Shown: positions 8,612 to 16,943 of the stretch, one piece after another
Layout: the number at the start of each line of letters is the position of its first letter
Position numbering within the stretch: the first letter of the stretch is position 1
Assembly (NCBI GenBank): GCA_022827225.1
Contig: JAJDTJ010000035.1
Location: forward strand, 102,458-166,457
Origin: Candidatus Poribacteria bacterium
GTDB taxonomy: Bacteria > Poribacteria > WGA-4E > WGA-3G
Length of the DNA stretch: 64,000 bases
Direction of reading: 5' to 3'
Made by a program: the position numbers and the translations under genes
Notes under the pieces: generated by a model
Seen by the model: the letters and a program-made list of their open reading frames with translations, nothing else
Told to the model about the DNA's origin: nothing
Database searches by the model: none

Positions 8612-9730
8612 ATGAAAACTTATAAATATCCTTTTTATGATCAGTCTAATTGTATCCGTATAGGTAACTTGCTTGACGATATGTGGCAAGTGCATGTATA
8701 TTTCCATAAGTGGCAGCGTCAGCGTTACAAAGACGGTTTGCCTTATGCGAACTATGCTGGAATGTGTTCTCACTTGTCTGAGTTGAAACGGACGACACAC
8801 CCGCATTGGCAAGCGTTGCCGAGTCAAGCTGTTCAACAAGAGCTTAGACGTATTGATAAAGCTTATGATCGTTTTTTCAAGAAACTCGGTGGTAGACCGA
8901 AGATTAAAAAGCGACATAAATTTAAATCTATCACTTACCCGGGTTCTGCAGGTTGGTCTCTGAAAAACAATCGGCTTACGATAACCTTTCGTAAATGGAA
9001 TCCGAAAACACGCAAATGGCAGTTTGATAGGATACCGTACACCTTTCATAAGCACCGTCAATGGCATGGGACTCTTAGTCAAGTTACGATAAAGCGTGAT
9101 AGTTGCGGGAACTATTGGCTTTGTCTTACAACAACCTATAAAGATTTTAGACCGCTGCCGACAACAGGTAAAAGCGTTGGGGCAGATTTCGGCATGAAAG
9201 ACGCATACTTGACACTTAGCACGGGTGAGAAGATACAACACCGCCAACCCTTGAAACAGTCCTTGAACAAACTTCGGTCTCTCAACAAAGCATTGAGTCG
9301 TAAAGTCAAAGGTTCTAACGGCTGGTGGCGTTGTGTCAGACAAATCGCACGGCTGCACCGTAAGATTTCTAATCAACGCAAAGATTTTCACTGGCAACTG
9401 GCAAGCAAGCTTTGTAAGAAGTTTGATACGATTGTCGTTGAAACGCTGAACCTTGACGGTATGAAACGACTGTGGGGGCGTAAAGTCTCCGACCTTGCAT
9501 TCTACCAATTTGTTGAGATATTGAGGTATAAGTGTGGTAAACATAAGCGTCTTCTCAAACAAATTAATCAATGGACTGCGACAACAAAACCTTGCAGTCA
9601 TTGTGGTTTTCATAATAAAAACCTAACCTTGAAAGATAGGCAGTGGACATGTCCTGAATGTGGTTCTGACCATGATAGAGACATCAACGCTGCGATCAAC
9701 ATATTGCGGGCAGGGATAGCCGTTACGTAA
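8612..9730 (+). CDS. tnpB: TnpB RNA-guided nuclease (IS200/IS605 OrfB)
   Basis: The 372-residue protein is a TnpB, the ancestor-like relative of Cas12 that uses a transposon-derived RNA to direct DNA cleavage. The three RuvC acidic residues are present: Asp in VGADFGMKD (about residue 193), Glu in TIVVETLNLDGM (about residue 277) and Asp in DHDRDINAAINIL (about residue 359). The zinc finger (CSHCG ... CPECG, about residues 332-352) lies between the last two. All motifs are intact and the frame is open, so it is probably active. An opposite-strand frame covering 8522-9613 is a shadow. Confidence 0.93.
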   Translation: MKTYKYPFYDQSNCIRIGNLLDDMWQVHVYFHKWQRQRYKDGLPYANYAGMCSHLSELKRTTHPHWQALPSQAVQQELRRIDKAYDRFFKKLGGRPKIKKRHKFKSITYPGSAGWSLKNNRLTITFRKWNPKTRKWQFDRIPYTFHKHRQWHGTLSQVTIKRDSCGNYWLCLTTTYKDFRPLPTTGKSVGADFGMKDAYLTLSTGEKIQHRQPLKQSLNKLRSLNKALSRKVKGSNGWWRCVRQIARLHRKISNQRKDFHWQLASKLCKKFDTIVVETLNLDGMKRLWGRKVSDLAFYQFVEILRYKCGKHKRLLKQINQWTATTKPCSHCGFHNKNLTLKDRQWTCPECGSDHDRDINAAINILRAGIAVT

Positions 9731-9874
9731 CGATATGCCTGTAGAACACTACAGGGAAACGCCCGCTGGTGGAGCGAAAATAAGACGGTGGACTCTTTGA
9801 GAAAACCGCAGTCGCTATGAAACCGAAGCCCACGCCTTTAGGCGTTGGGTGCTATCACCTCGATTTAACACTTG
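9731..9874 (+). ncRNA. Candidate TnpB guide RNA (omega/reRNA) scaffold plus guide
   Basis: In this transposon family the guide RNA covers the 3' end of tnpB and the right end of the element, with the guide taken from the flanking DNA. Here the segment between the tnpB stop and TCAC at 9855-9858 contains the terminal hairpin (9829-9849), so a guide would start at about 9859. The boundaries and the existence of the transcript are inferred from family knowledge. The rest of the gene-free stretch to 10139 holds one hairpin (9932-9955) and no credible gene. Confidence 0.35.
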
Positions 9875-9931
9875 AGGATTCATTCCATAGGTTAGACTTT
9901 CGATATGTATTATATCCTTTATAATTAAAGA

Positions 9932-9955
9932 CACAATTTTTGGGGAAAAATTGTG
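9932..9955. terminator. Perfect hairpin, possible terminator
   Basis: CACAATTTTT and AAAAATTGTG form a perfect 10-base stem around a GGGG loop. It sits downstream of both the tnpB element and, on the other strand, the Asp-box sigma factor gene, so it could stop transcription from either side. The 18 bases ATTAAAGACACAATTTTT at 9924-9941 recur at 18673-18690. Confidence 0.4.
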
Positions 9956-10139
9956 CATAGTTTGAAAAAAAATGATAGTGGATCTTAAAAATTAATGAGG
10001 GAAACCGAACCTACCGACCCTGGGGCTGAGACGGTTATTATTTTAAAAATTGACACCTATGGTTCAGTTGGAATGCAGGTTGCATTTGGACAAGTACGCC
10101 GCAAAACTTCACCAGCAAAATTCTTTTCGGAGAGATGCT

Positions 10140-13034
10140 TTACGGCTGTGCTTCAAGTGAGATGTGGAATATACCGCTGCGTTGCGTGGCGATATATAAT
10201 TTTTGATTATTGACTGCAAGATCGCCGATTTTACCTGGAACACTGGGTGCGATTTGTTTCCATCTATCATCAGTATCTAAGCGGTAGATACCACCTGTAT
10301 TGTTAGCACCATAAACTGTAGTACTACCATCTACGGCGAGGTTGTCTATCATGGTCTGTTTTCCGATTTTATCCGTTAGGACGCTCCAGTGTGCCCCGGT
10401 TTGTGAACTTAAGACACCTTTATCAGTTGCGACGTAAACCGTTTTTCCTGCGAAGATTATCTCCTTGAGATGGGTATAGTGAAGCGGCAGGATCGGTGTA
10501 ATATTTTTCCAACTCTTTCCGCTGTCAAGCGACTGAAAAAGTGTGCCGTCTCGCTTACCGACGTAGACGACTTCACCTGAAGCTGCTAATTTGAAGTCGT
10601 TATTATGTAGTTCAGTTGTATCGATTAAACCGGTGTCTGTCCATTCCGAGTCGCCGCGGTTCCACTTGAAAAGCTGCCGCTTGTATTCGGCGTAGAAGGT
10701 TTTTCCGCTGACTGCAAACCCACCGATTTCTTGTTCTGTCTCGGTAAAAGCGAATGTCGTTAACAAGTTATCGCTTTTTTCAGAATTATGCGGCAAACGT
10801 TCTTGTTTGAGGTCGTCGTTCCATGCGTCTAACTCAATGAACTGTACATCTCGTTTAAAAGTGGGTGCATCTTGCATGAGGACTGCCACATTGTCGCTTG
10901 CAGATAGCTGGGCAACGCAGAGGTCCTCCTTTTCACTCACAATTCCATAAAGCACATCATCAGCAGTTGCTAACTGTGAGACAAGAAAAAAGTTAGAGAG
11001 CCTTGTTCCCGTACTTATTGCTTGGAATTTACGATCGCTGTCATTCATTCTAACGGTTTCCCACGTCTCACCACCGTTAACGGATTGGCGGAGGTCCCTG
11101 CCAGTGTATGCGTAGAGGCAATTGTTGAGTGCTACCAGATCCTGTATTGCGGTCTCTATTATTCCATCCATAAATGGGTCCCACGATTTACCGCCATCAA
11201 TTGTATGATGAATGCCAGACAAATTGGCTTTACAAAAAGTATTTTTGTCTACGGCTACAACCCCTTGTGGTAAGAGCAGTTCAAGAAACGTCTCATCCGT
11301 ATGCGCCAGAATCATCATACCCAGTACTGTGTGCATAAAGTCGGATTTATTTTCCTGTGTTATCTCGGTCCACGACGCGCCGAGGTCGTTTGAATAGAAA
11401 AATCTGCTTAATCCTATCTTGCCACTAAAACCTATTTGTTCCACAGACTTTTGCATTGACTTGATTGATCCCCATGGCAAGGGATCAGAACTCATTTCAA
11501 CGTAAAGGTTGTTATCGAAGCCTGTTACGGTGTAGATAGCACCCGAGGGTCCTATTGACAGTTTTTGCCAAGTTCCTGAATTGTAGCGGTAGAGTCCTTC
11601 GGCGGTGCCAGCAAATAGGGTGTTTCCAACTGCGGCCACCGTATAAATGATTTTATCTGCCAATCCATCCGCTAAGAGACTCCATTGTGTGCCAGCATCT
11701 GTAGATCGGAAGATCCCTTTATTTTGGAGTGCGAGATATAGGACAGGGCGTGGAAGTGCGTTGTGAGCGTCTATTTCGTCTGTGATAACGAATCCGACAG
11801 GGTGTCCTTTGGGTCGAGGGCAGAATGTCTTCCACGTCTCGCCATTATCGAGTGAACTCAGTATTTTATCAGCGGCAACGATATAGAGGGTATCGCCATG
11901 TTCTGCCATTGGCATTCGGAACCCACCGGTTGGTATATCGGTATTGATGCGTGACCACGCGGTTGCATCTGGTTCGCGTCTATAGATGCCGGATTGTGCA
12001 GCAGCGTAGAGGGTTTTTTCAGATGTAACAAAAATATCGCGTACAGCACCGCCATAGGGACCATTTGTTCGGTTCCATTGTGAATTAGAGAACTGAGCAA
12101 GATCGTCCTGTGTGTTGGATGTTGAGGCGATTTCAGCGCTTTGCAGACCGGTACTGCTGCTTTTACTGGGTTGAACGGCACGTCCGACCTGATGCTGCAC
12201 AGCCGGTTTTGCGTCAATATCAACCACAATGAATGCGTCAACGATTTCAATCGTCGGTTCGGATTGCGCCTCGAAACTATACGGCTGCTGAAACCGAACG
12301 AGGTATTGATTGCTCGCACCCAGCAGCAGTATAATCAAAACCGTGGCTGCCCCAAAAGCCGCCCACGGTAGCAACGGTTTCCCAACTGGCGGCGGTGTCG
12401 GTTTCAGGTCGGCGATTTGTCGTATAATTCGTTCGGTTAGGTTGGTCGGTAATTGGATACCCCCGAGCACCTCGTGAACCAAGAGCTCTTCTTTCTCCTG
12501 TAAGCGTTTTCTTGCGCGATGGAGCCGACTGTGAATCGTCTTCACAGACACACCTAAGAATTTACCAATTTCCTTCGCTGACATTTCTCCAAGATAATAG
12601 AGCGTTACGACTGTGCGCTCACTCTCTGGCAGTCTGGCGAGAAGTTTTTTGACAATTTCAGACCGACGTTCAGAGGCTTCCATCTCGCGATACTCTGACA
12701 TATAATGGATATAGGAGAATTTTTCTGTTTCTGCCGCAGATGTACCCTCCAGCGATTGGATTGCAGGTTTTTTCTTCCGCAACCAATTCAGGCAAAGTCG
12801 ATTTGCGATGACATAGAGCCATCCGGCAAACTGGTTCGGGTTCTTGAGTGTTGAGAGTTTCTTATATGCTTGAAGGAAAGTGTCTTGCGTAATTTCTTCA
12901 GCGTGGTGAAAGTCGCCTATCTTCCGCCATGCAAGTGCGTGGACACTCTTTTGGTATTTTTGAACTAAAGTGCTGAATGCCTCTTCATTGCCTGACAAGG
13001 TGCTGTGAATCAGTTGAACATCATTTTTTTCCAT
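10140..13034 (-). CDS. ECF sigma factor fused to a transmembrane helix and an Asp-box (BNR/Ycf48-like) beta-propeller
   Basis: A 964-residue protein. Sigma region 2 is about residues 10-86 and region 4 about residues 126-182, with a helix-turn-helix VSVKTIHSRLHRARKRL. One membrane helix lies at about 223-242. A stalk similar to the Kelch paralogue follows (PYSFEA..EPT.EIVD), then a large extracytoplasmic part of about 640 residues. That part has repeated Asp-box turns (DNGETWKTF, DAGTQWSLL, DLGASWTEI, DGGKSWDPF, NGGETWETV, DSGKSWKNI), as in BNR and Ycf48 propellers. It may act as a membrane-tethered sigma factor whose activity depends on an outside ligand or on proteolysis, but that is inference. 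It has its own promoter just upstream. Confidence 0.85.
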   Translation of the reverse strand: MEKNDVQLIHSTLSGNEEAFSTLVQKYQKSVHALAWRKIGDFHHAEEITQDTFLQAYKKLSTLKNPNQFAGWLYVIANRLCLNWLRKKKPAIQSLEGTSAAETEKFSYIHYMSEYREMEASERRSEIVKKLLARLPESERTVVTLYYLGEMSAKEIGKFLGVSVKTIHSRLHRARKRLQEKEELLVHEVLGGIQLPTNLTERIIRQIADLKPTPPPVGKPLLPWAAFGAATVLIILLLGASNQYLVRFQQPYSFEAQSEPTIEIVDAFIVVDIDAKPAVQHQVGRAVQPSKSSSTGLQSAEIASTSNTQDDLAQFSNSQWNRTNGPYGGAVRDIFVTSEKTLYAAAQSGIYRREPDATAWSRINTDIPTGGFRMPMAEHGDTLYIVAADKILSSLDNGETWKTFCPRPKGHPVGFVITDEIDAHNALPRPVLYLALQNKGIFRSTDAGTQWSLLADGLADKIIYTVAAVGNTLFAGTAEGLYRYNSGTWQKLSIGPSGAIYTVTGFDNNLYVEMSSDPLPWGSIKSMQKSVEQIGFSGKIGLSRFFYSNDLGASWTEITQENKSDFMHTVLGMMILAHTDETFLELLLPQGVVAVDKNTFCKANLSGIHHTIDGGKSWDPFMDGIIETAIQDLVALNNCLYAYTGRDLRQSVNGGETWETVRMNDSDRKFQAISTGTRLSNFFLVSQLATADDVLYGIVSEKEDLCVAQLSASDNVAVLMQDAPTFKRDVQFIELDAWNDDLKQERLPHNSEKSDNLLTTFAFTETEQEIGGFAVSGKTFYAEYKRQLFKWNRGDSEWTDTGLIDTTELHNNDFKLAASGEVVYVGKRDGTLFQSLDSGKSWKNITPILPLHYTHLKEIIFAGKTVYVATDKGVLSSQTGAHWSVLTDKIGKQTMIDNLAVDGSTTVYGANNTGGIYRLDTDDRWKQIAPSVPGKIGDLAVNNQKLYIATQRSGIFHISLEAQP

Positions 13035-13069
13035 CAGAGTTCTCCATGATTAAATGGGGTGAACGGTAT

Positions 13070-13098
13070 TATACCATTTTGTCTGTTTCTGCTCAAAT
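13070..13098 (-). promoter_or_regulatory. Sigma70-type promoter for the Asp-box sigma factor gene
   Basis: On the minus strand TTGAGC (13098-13093) and a perfect TATAAT (13075-13070) are separated by 17 bases. The -35 box overlaps the last codons of the upstream permease gene, so the sigma factor can be expressed independently of it. Confidence 0.6.
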
Positions 13099-14583
13099 AT
13101 CCATACGGAAGAATTTCAGAAATGCGACAGTTGTTAGCACGATTGCAAAGAAACAGAGCAGCAGTAGATCAAAGGCGGCGTGTTGTAGCGTCTCTTCTAA
13201 GGTCAACTCCGTGAGCGGCGGTGGCGGCATCGGAGGTGCGATATCTTCTTTATGGATATGGGACCCTGGGTCTTCTGACATCTTGCTGAATATTTCCGAG
13301 TCAAGTGTCTCATAGTAGCGGGTTCCTGTCTGGAAGTAGGTATTTTTTTTCGTCTGACCGGTTTGCGTGGTGTCCGTTGCAAGAAAAATGAAGGAAGCCG
13401 TCGGTGTGATTCGGGAAAAATTTACGCCGATTGTATCTTGGCGTTTTCTCTCTTGCTGATAGCGCCTATCAAGTCGCGCCGCGAGGTCTCGGTATTTTAA
13501 CCGAGCCGCCTCTTCAAGAGGTGCCATCTCCTCATTCACTTTATCTATATGTGCCGAGTCGAATACCGCGATCGCCCCCGTTTTCGATCCCGGTGTGACG
13601 TTAGATTCCCGCATCATTTCAGAGAACACGTCACTCATCATTTTGCCTCTTTTCGCTGCGAGGGAGTCACGCAATTCTGCCCGCCTCGCTGTTTTTTCCC
13701 TGTAGACGCTCTCCGCTGTTGAAGTCGGCGCGACGATTTGTGCCGCCAGAAATCCGACACGCGGTAAGATGAGAACAGCGAACACCCAGACGGTAAACGC
13801 GACGATGAGTGCTGTTTTGGCACTGTCAAAATAGATAGAGATCACCGCCCCCAGCGCAAAAAAGACCGCAATATAGAGCAGCGAGACGAAGATAAGGCAG
13901 AGGATACGTAAAAAGATGTCCGGCTCACCGAGTGGAAAGCCTTGCCAGACGAGCACGAGTAGACCGATGATTAACGAGATTAAAAACGGAAGGATGAATA
14001 CGAGATACCCACCGATGAGCTTGCTCCACAAAAAGATATCGCGTGGCAGTGAATTGGCGAGCGTTATCCGAAGTGTTCCGGCTTCTCTTTCGCCTGCAAC
14101 CGCATCAAACGTAAACAATAATGCCAATAAACTAAAGACGGTGCTGACGACAAATACGAAGTCGAGATGTCCCAAAAGAAAGGCGATTGGGGCGGTCGAC
14201 AGTGACGCTTCTCCTCGCGTTATTCCGTTGCGTGTCATACCGAGATAACGCGGAAGCGCAGATTCTAAACCGGTCGCAAACACACTTAGAGGTGTCGGTT
14301 TAAGAATCAGCTTGGAAACTTCAAAATTCGGGTCTGTCGCCGTTTTTGCAGTAAAGCTAAATTTGTGTTTCGGACCTGCCGATTCCTTACTATTTTCGTC
14401 TTTGAGTGTGTCTTCGCCTTTAAGCGTTTCCTGTTCTTGATAGTCGATTTGGCGTTGGAGGTAATGATGGTAATTGATATGCAAGTTGAGCGGGATGAGC
14501 AATACACACATCAGCAGAAGCGCGGCGAACCGGGCACTCAAGATGTGGTGCATCATCTCTTTCTGAATTAAGGTCATTAACAT
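13093..14583 (-). CDS. ABC-2 type transporter permease, copy 1
   Basis: The 496-residue integral membrane protein starts with MLMTLIQKEMMHHILSARF and one membrane helix (about residues 18-36). A large external loop of about 120 residues follows, then a block of five helices. This block includes FVFVVSTVFSLLALLFTFDA followed by VAGEREAGTLRITL, the conserved cytoplasmic motif of ABC-2 permeases. A second external loop comes next, and the final helix is near residues 470-490. No ATP-binding subunit is encoded nearby, so the ATPase must be elsewhere. It is a close paralogue of the gene at 15405-16844. Confidence 0.8.
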   Translation of the reverse strand: MLMTLIQKEMMHHILSARFAALLLMCVLLIPLNLHINYHHYLQRQIDYQEQETLKGEDTLKDENSKESAGPKHKFSFTAKTATDPNFEVSKLILKPTPLSVFATGLESALPRYLGMTRNGITRGEASLSTAPIAFLLGHLDFVFVVSTVFSLLALLFTFDAVAGEREAGTLRITLANSLPRDIFLWSKLIGGYLVFILPFLISLIIGLLVLVWQGFPLGEPDIFLRILCLIFVSLLYIAVFFALGAVISIYFDSAKTALIVAFTVWVFAVLILPRVGFLAAQIVAPTSTAESVYREKTARRAELRDSLAAKRGKMMSDVFSEMMRESNVTPGSKTGAIAVFDSAHIDKVNEEMAPLEEAARLKYRDLAARLDRRYQQERKRQDTIGVNFSRITPTASFIFLATDTTQTGQTKKNTYFQTGTRYYETLDSEIFSKMSEDPGSHIHKEDIAPPMPPPPLTELTLEETLQHAAFDLLLLCFFAIVLTTVAFLKFFRMDI

Positions 14584-14734
14584 GACTGCACCCTCATTTC
14601 ATAGTAAAGTATCGTAAAATTTGAAACATAATGATCGCATAACGTTGGTAAAGTGGTATAAGGTAGAACTTCGATTCTCTGTTCAATTATACACCACTGG
14701 CACTGAAAAGTTTCTAAACGGATTTAACAAGCAA

Positions 14735-15322
14735 CTATTCTGTGCGCTGAATGACCCCTGTTTTGTCTATGATAATGTAGTCGCCTTCACCGAGACCTTT
14801 GAGATCAATTATGTCGCCTAAGCCAAGGTCCCCTTCTATCTCTATCCAACCGGAGGTCTGCGTAGCATCCAATCCGTCAACCTCAATAGTTATAAGACTT
14901 GAATCCTTTCCCAAAGAATTAGGGATCTGTTCCCGCAAAAAATCCGCGAGAGCATCATCTGCAGCGTCTGTTATATCAGAGTTCTCAAGGCGTGCATCGA
15001 GTCTCTCGTCTCCAAATTCGTCAAAGGACTCCAGGAACGCGTCAAGTGATACTTCTTCGCCATCTATATCAGTTATTTCGGGTTCGGTTTCTTGTTGTTT
15101 CACAAACCCAAGTTCGTCATCGGTTTTGAATGTCACTGGTGTTCCGAAGGTTGTTTGTTCATTGCGGTTTTGGGTTGCCTCCATTTTTTCCGAAATAGGT
15201 GACGGAGGTTCGCCGAGGGATTCCTCAAAACGTTTGAGGTCCCATCTTGCATAGAAATGAATCCCAACACAAAGTGCTGTCATCAAAATGGCTGTGGTAC
15301 CGAGAAGTTTCCAATAATTCAT
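14735..15322 (-). CDS. Acidic single-pass membrane protein of unknown function
   Basis: A 195-residue protein with one N-terminal hydrophobic helix (residues about 5-24). The rest is a strongly acidic, mostly low-complexity domain rich in Asp and Glu (for example EPEITDIDGEEVSLDAFLES), ending with short strand-like segments (GDLGLGDIIDLKGLGEGDYI). I do not recognise the family. It lies between two paralogous ABC-2 permease genes on the same strand, with an AGAGGAA ribosome site, and could be an accessory subunit of those transporters. Confidence 0.65.
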   Translation of the reverse strand: MNYWKLLGTTAILMTALCVGIHFYARWDLKRFEESLGEPPSPISEKMEATQNRNEQTTFGTPVTFKTDDELGFVKQQETEPEITDIDGEEVSLDAFLESFDEFGDERLDARLENSDITDAADDALADFLREQIPNSLGKDSSLITIEVDGLDATQTSGWIEIEGDLGLGDIIDLKGLGEGDYIIIDKTGVIQRTE

Positions 15323-15404
15323 AAGTTTCCTCTTTTTTCGGGTTGATAATTATCAAAGTTCCTTTAAGTCTACTAAAGTTTGGACAATTTTTTTAGGTTG
15401 ACCA

Positions 15405-16844
15405 TCAAATATCCAAGCGTAAGAATTTCAGGAATGCCACCGTCGTCAAGATCACCACAAAGAAGCAAAGTAACAACAAATCGATAAAAGCGTGGTGGAA
15501 TGTATCTGCTAAGGAAGTAGCTGTAGGAGCCGGGGGGAGGCGGAGTCTTTCCTCATCACCCAAGTTGAGAGAGGTAATCGTATTCCCTGTGAAATAATTT
15601 GTGAGATAATTTGACATTTTGCTGAAATATTCCGCATCCAGTTGAGAATAGTAATGCTCTGCCTCTTGAAAGTAGTTGTTTTTTTTCATATTGCCAGTCC
15701 GTGCTAAATTTGTGGCGAGATATATTAAGGAAGCTGTCGGTGTGACCCGGGAAAGGGTTTTGCCGATGAATTCTTGCCTTCTTTTTTCGCGTTGATATTT
15801 CCGATTAATCTTCCCAGATTCGTTTTGAAGTTTCAATCTATATGTTTCTTCAATGGGTGACATGCGCTCAGTGAGTTCTTTTTGCGTCTCTCCCGTAAAA
15901 GTGATACTCCCTTGTCCGGTGGCTATGTCACGTAATGTTTCAAACTTTTTATGTTCTAATTCTTTCGCGAGGTTCTTTCGCAGGACTGTTTTTTCCATAT
16001 AGATGCTCTGTTCTGTTTGCATCGGCGCGATGACCTTGGCTGCAAGAAACCCGACGCGCGGTGCAATCAACACCACAAACACCCATAAGGTGAAAGTAAC
16101 GATGAGAGAAGTTTTAGCTGTGTCTAAATAGGTAGAAATCATGAGACCTATCACAAAAAAGACGGCAATGTAAAGCAACGAGACAAAGGTGAGAACAAGC
16201 ACCCTGCCTACTATTTCAGGTTCTCCAAGAGGATAGCCTTGCCAGACAAGCACCAGCAAGCCAAAGATAAAAGACACCAAAAACGGCGCGACGAATACAA
16301 GATACCCGCCAATCAACTTACTCCACAAGAAAATATCGCGTGGAAGGGCGTTTGCGAGGGTTATCCGAATTGTCCCTGTCTCTTTTTCTCCAGCAACCGC
16401 GTCAAATGTAAACAGCAGTGCCAGCAAACTGAAGACGTTACTAATAAGAAAAAGAAAATCGAGTTGCCCTAAAATGTAGGAGAAGGTCGCAGAAGCGAGT
16501 GCCGGTGCCCCTTGTGTTATTCCATTGCGCGTCATTCCAAAGTAACTTGGTAGTACTTCCTCCATCCCGTTTACGAAAACACTCAACGGGGACGGTTTGA
16601 GAAAAAGTTTGGAAACCTCAACAGTCGGTTCAGGTGGTTCACCGGACAGCATCGATCTCACTAAGGGCGCTTCACTGCTTGCGAGTTTCAGGGATTCTTG
16701 ATAGCTCACCTGTCGTTGGCGGTAGTTGCTATAGTTAATAGAGAATGTGAGCGGGATGAGTAACAGACACATTACGAGGAGCGCGACAAACCGGACACTT
16801 AGCACATGATGCATCATCTCTTTTTTAATCAATGTAACCAACAT
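15405..16844 (-). CDS. ABC-2 type transporter permease, copy 2
   Basis: The 479-residue paralogue of the permease at 13093-14583 has the same order: helix 1 near residues 15-37, external loop, a five-helix block containing NVFSLLALLFTFDAVAGEKE and LANALPRDIFLWSKLIGGYL, a second external loop and a last helix near residues 455-475. The two copies are most alike in the membrane block and the N-terminus and differ in both external loops. They may form a heterodimeric pore. Substrate unknown and no ATPase adjacent. Confidence 0.8.
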   Translation of the reverse strand: MLVTLIKKEMMHHVLSVRFVALLVMCLLLIPLTFSINYSNYRQRQVSYQESLKLASSEAPLVRSMLSGEPPEPTVEVSKLFLKPSPLSVFVNGMEEVLPSYFGMTRNGITQGAPALASATFSYILGQLDFLFLISNVFSLLALLFTFDAVAGEKETGTIRITLANALPRDIFLWSKLIGGYLVFVAPFLVSFIFGLLVLVWQGYPLGEPEIVGRVLVLTFVSLLYIAVFFVIGLMISTYLDTAKTSLIVTFTLWVFVVLIAPRVGFLAAKVIAPMQTEQSIYMEKTVLRKNLAKELEHKKFETLRDIATGQGSITFTGETQKELTERMSPIEETYRLKLQNESGKINRKYQREKRRQEFIGKTLSRVTPTASLIYLATNLARTGNMKKNNYFQEAEHYYSQLDAEYFSKMSNYLTNYFTGNTITSLNLGDEERLRLPPAPTATSLADTFHHAFIDLLLLCFFVVILTTVAFLKFLRLDI

Positions 16845-16943
16845 GATGATTCCTCTTTTCTATGGTGGCAATTTTGTAGGATATGCCCGGCATTGCGTAT
16901 CCAAACCGGGCATATATTGTGCACAACCTGTTTTCCGGCCTTG

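Larger units (their letters stand above)
8411..9858 (+). mobile_element. IS200/IS605-type element carrying only tnpB
   Basis: Both ends carry subterminal hairpins of the kind bound by Y1 transposases. The left hairpin is at 8429-8448 (CCCAA stem, TTTA loop), and the right is at 9829-9849 (CCCACGCC, TTTA loop, GGCGTTGGG). TTAC at 8407-8410 precedes the left end and TCAC at 9855-9858 closes the right end, resembling the cleavage tetranucleotides of the family. No tnpA is present, so mobility would need a transposase in trans. Exact ends are inferred from these motifs. Confidence 0.7.

Noticed and set aside
8522..9613. Long minus-strand open frame opposite tnpB (363 residues)
   Set aside because: It mirrors the tnpB coding frame, shows no recognisable domain and has no ribosome site; it is a shadow of the real gene.
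9995..10213. Small plus-strand frame downstream of the tnpB element
   Set aside because: No ribosome site or domain, and its end overlaps the opposite-strand sigma factor gene.
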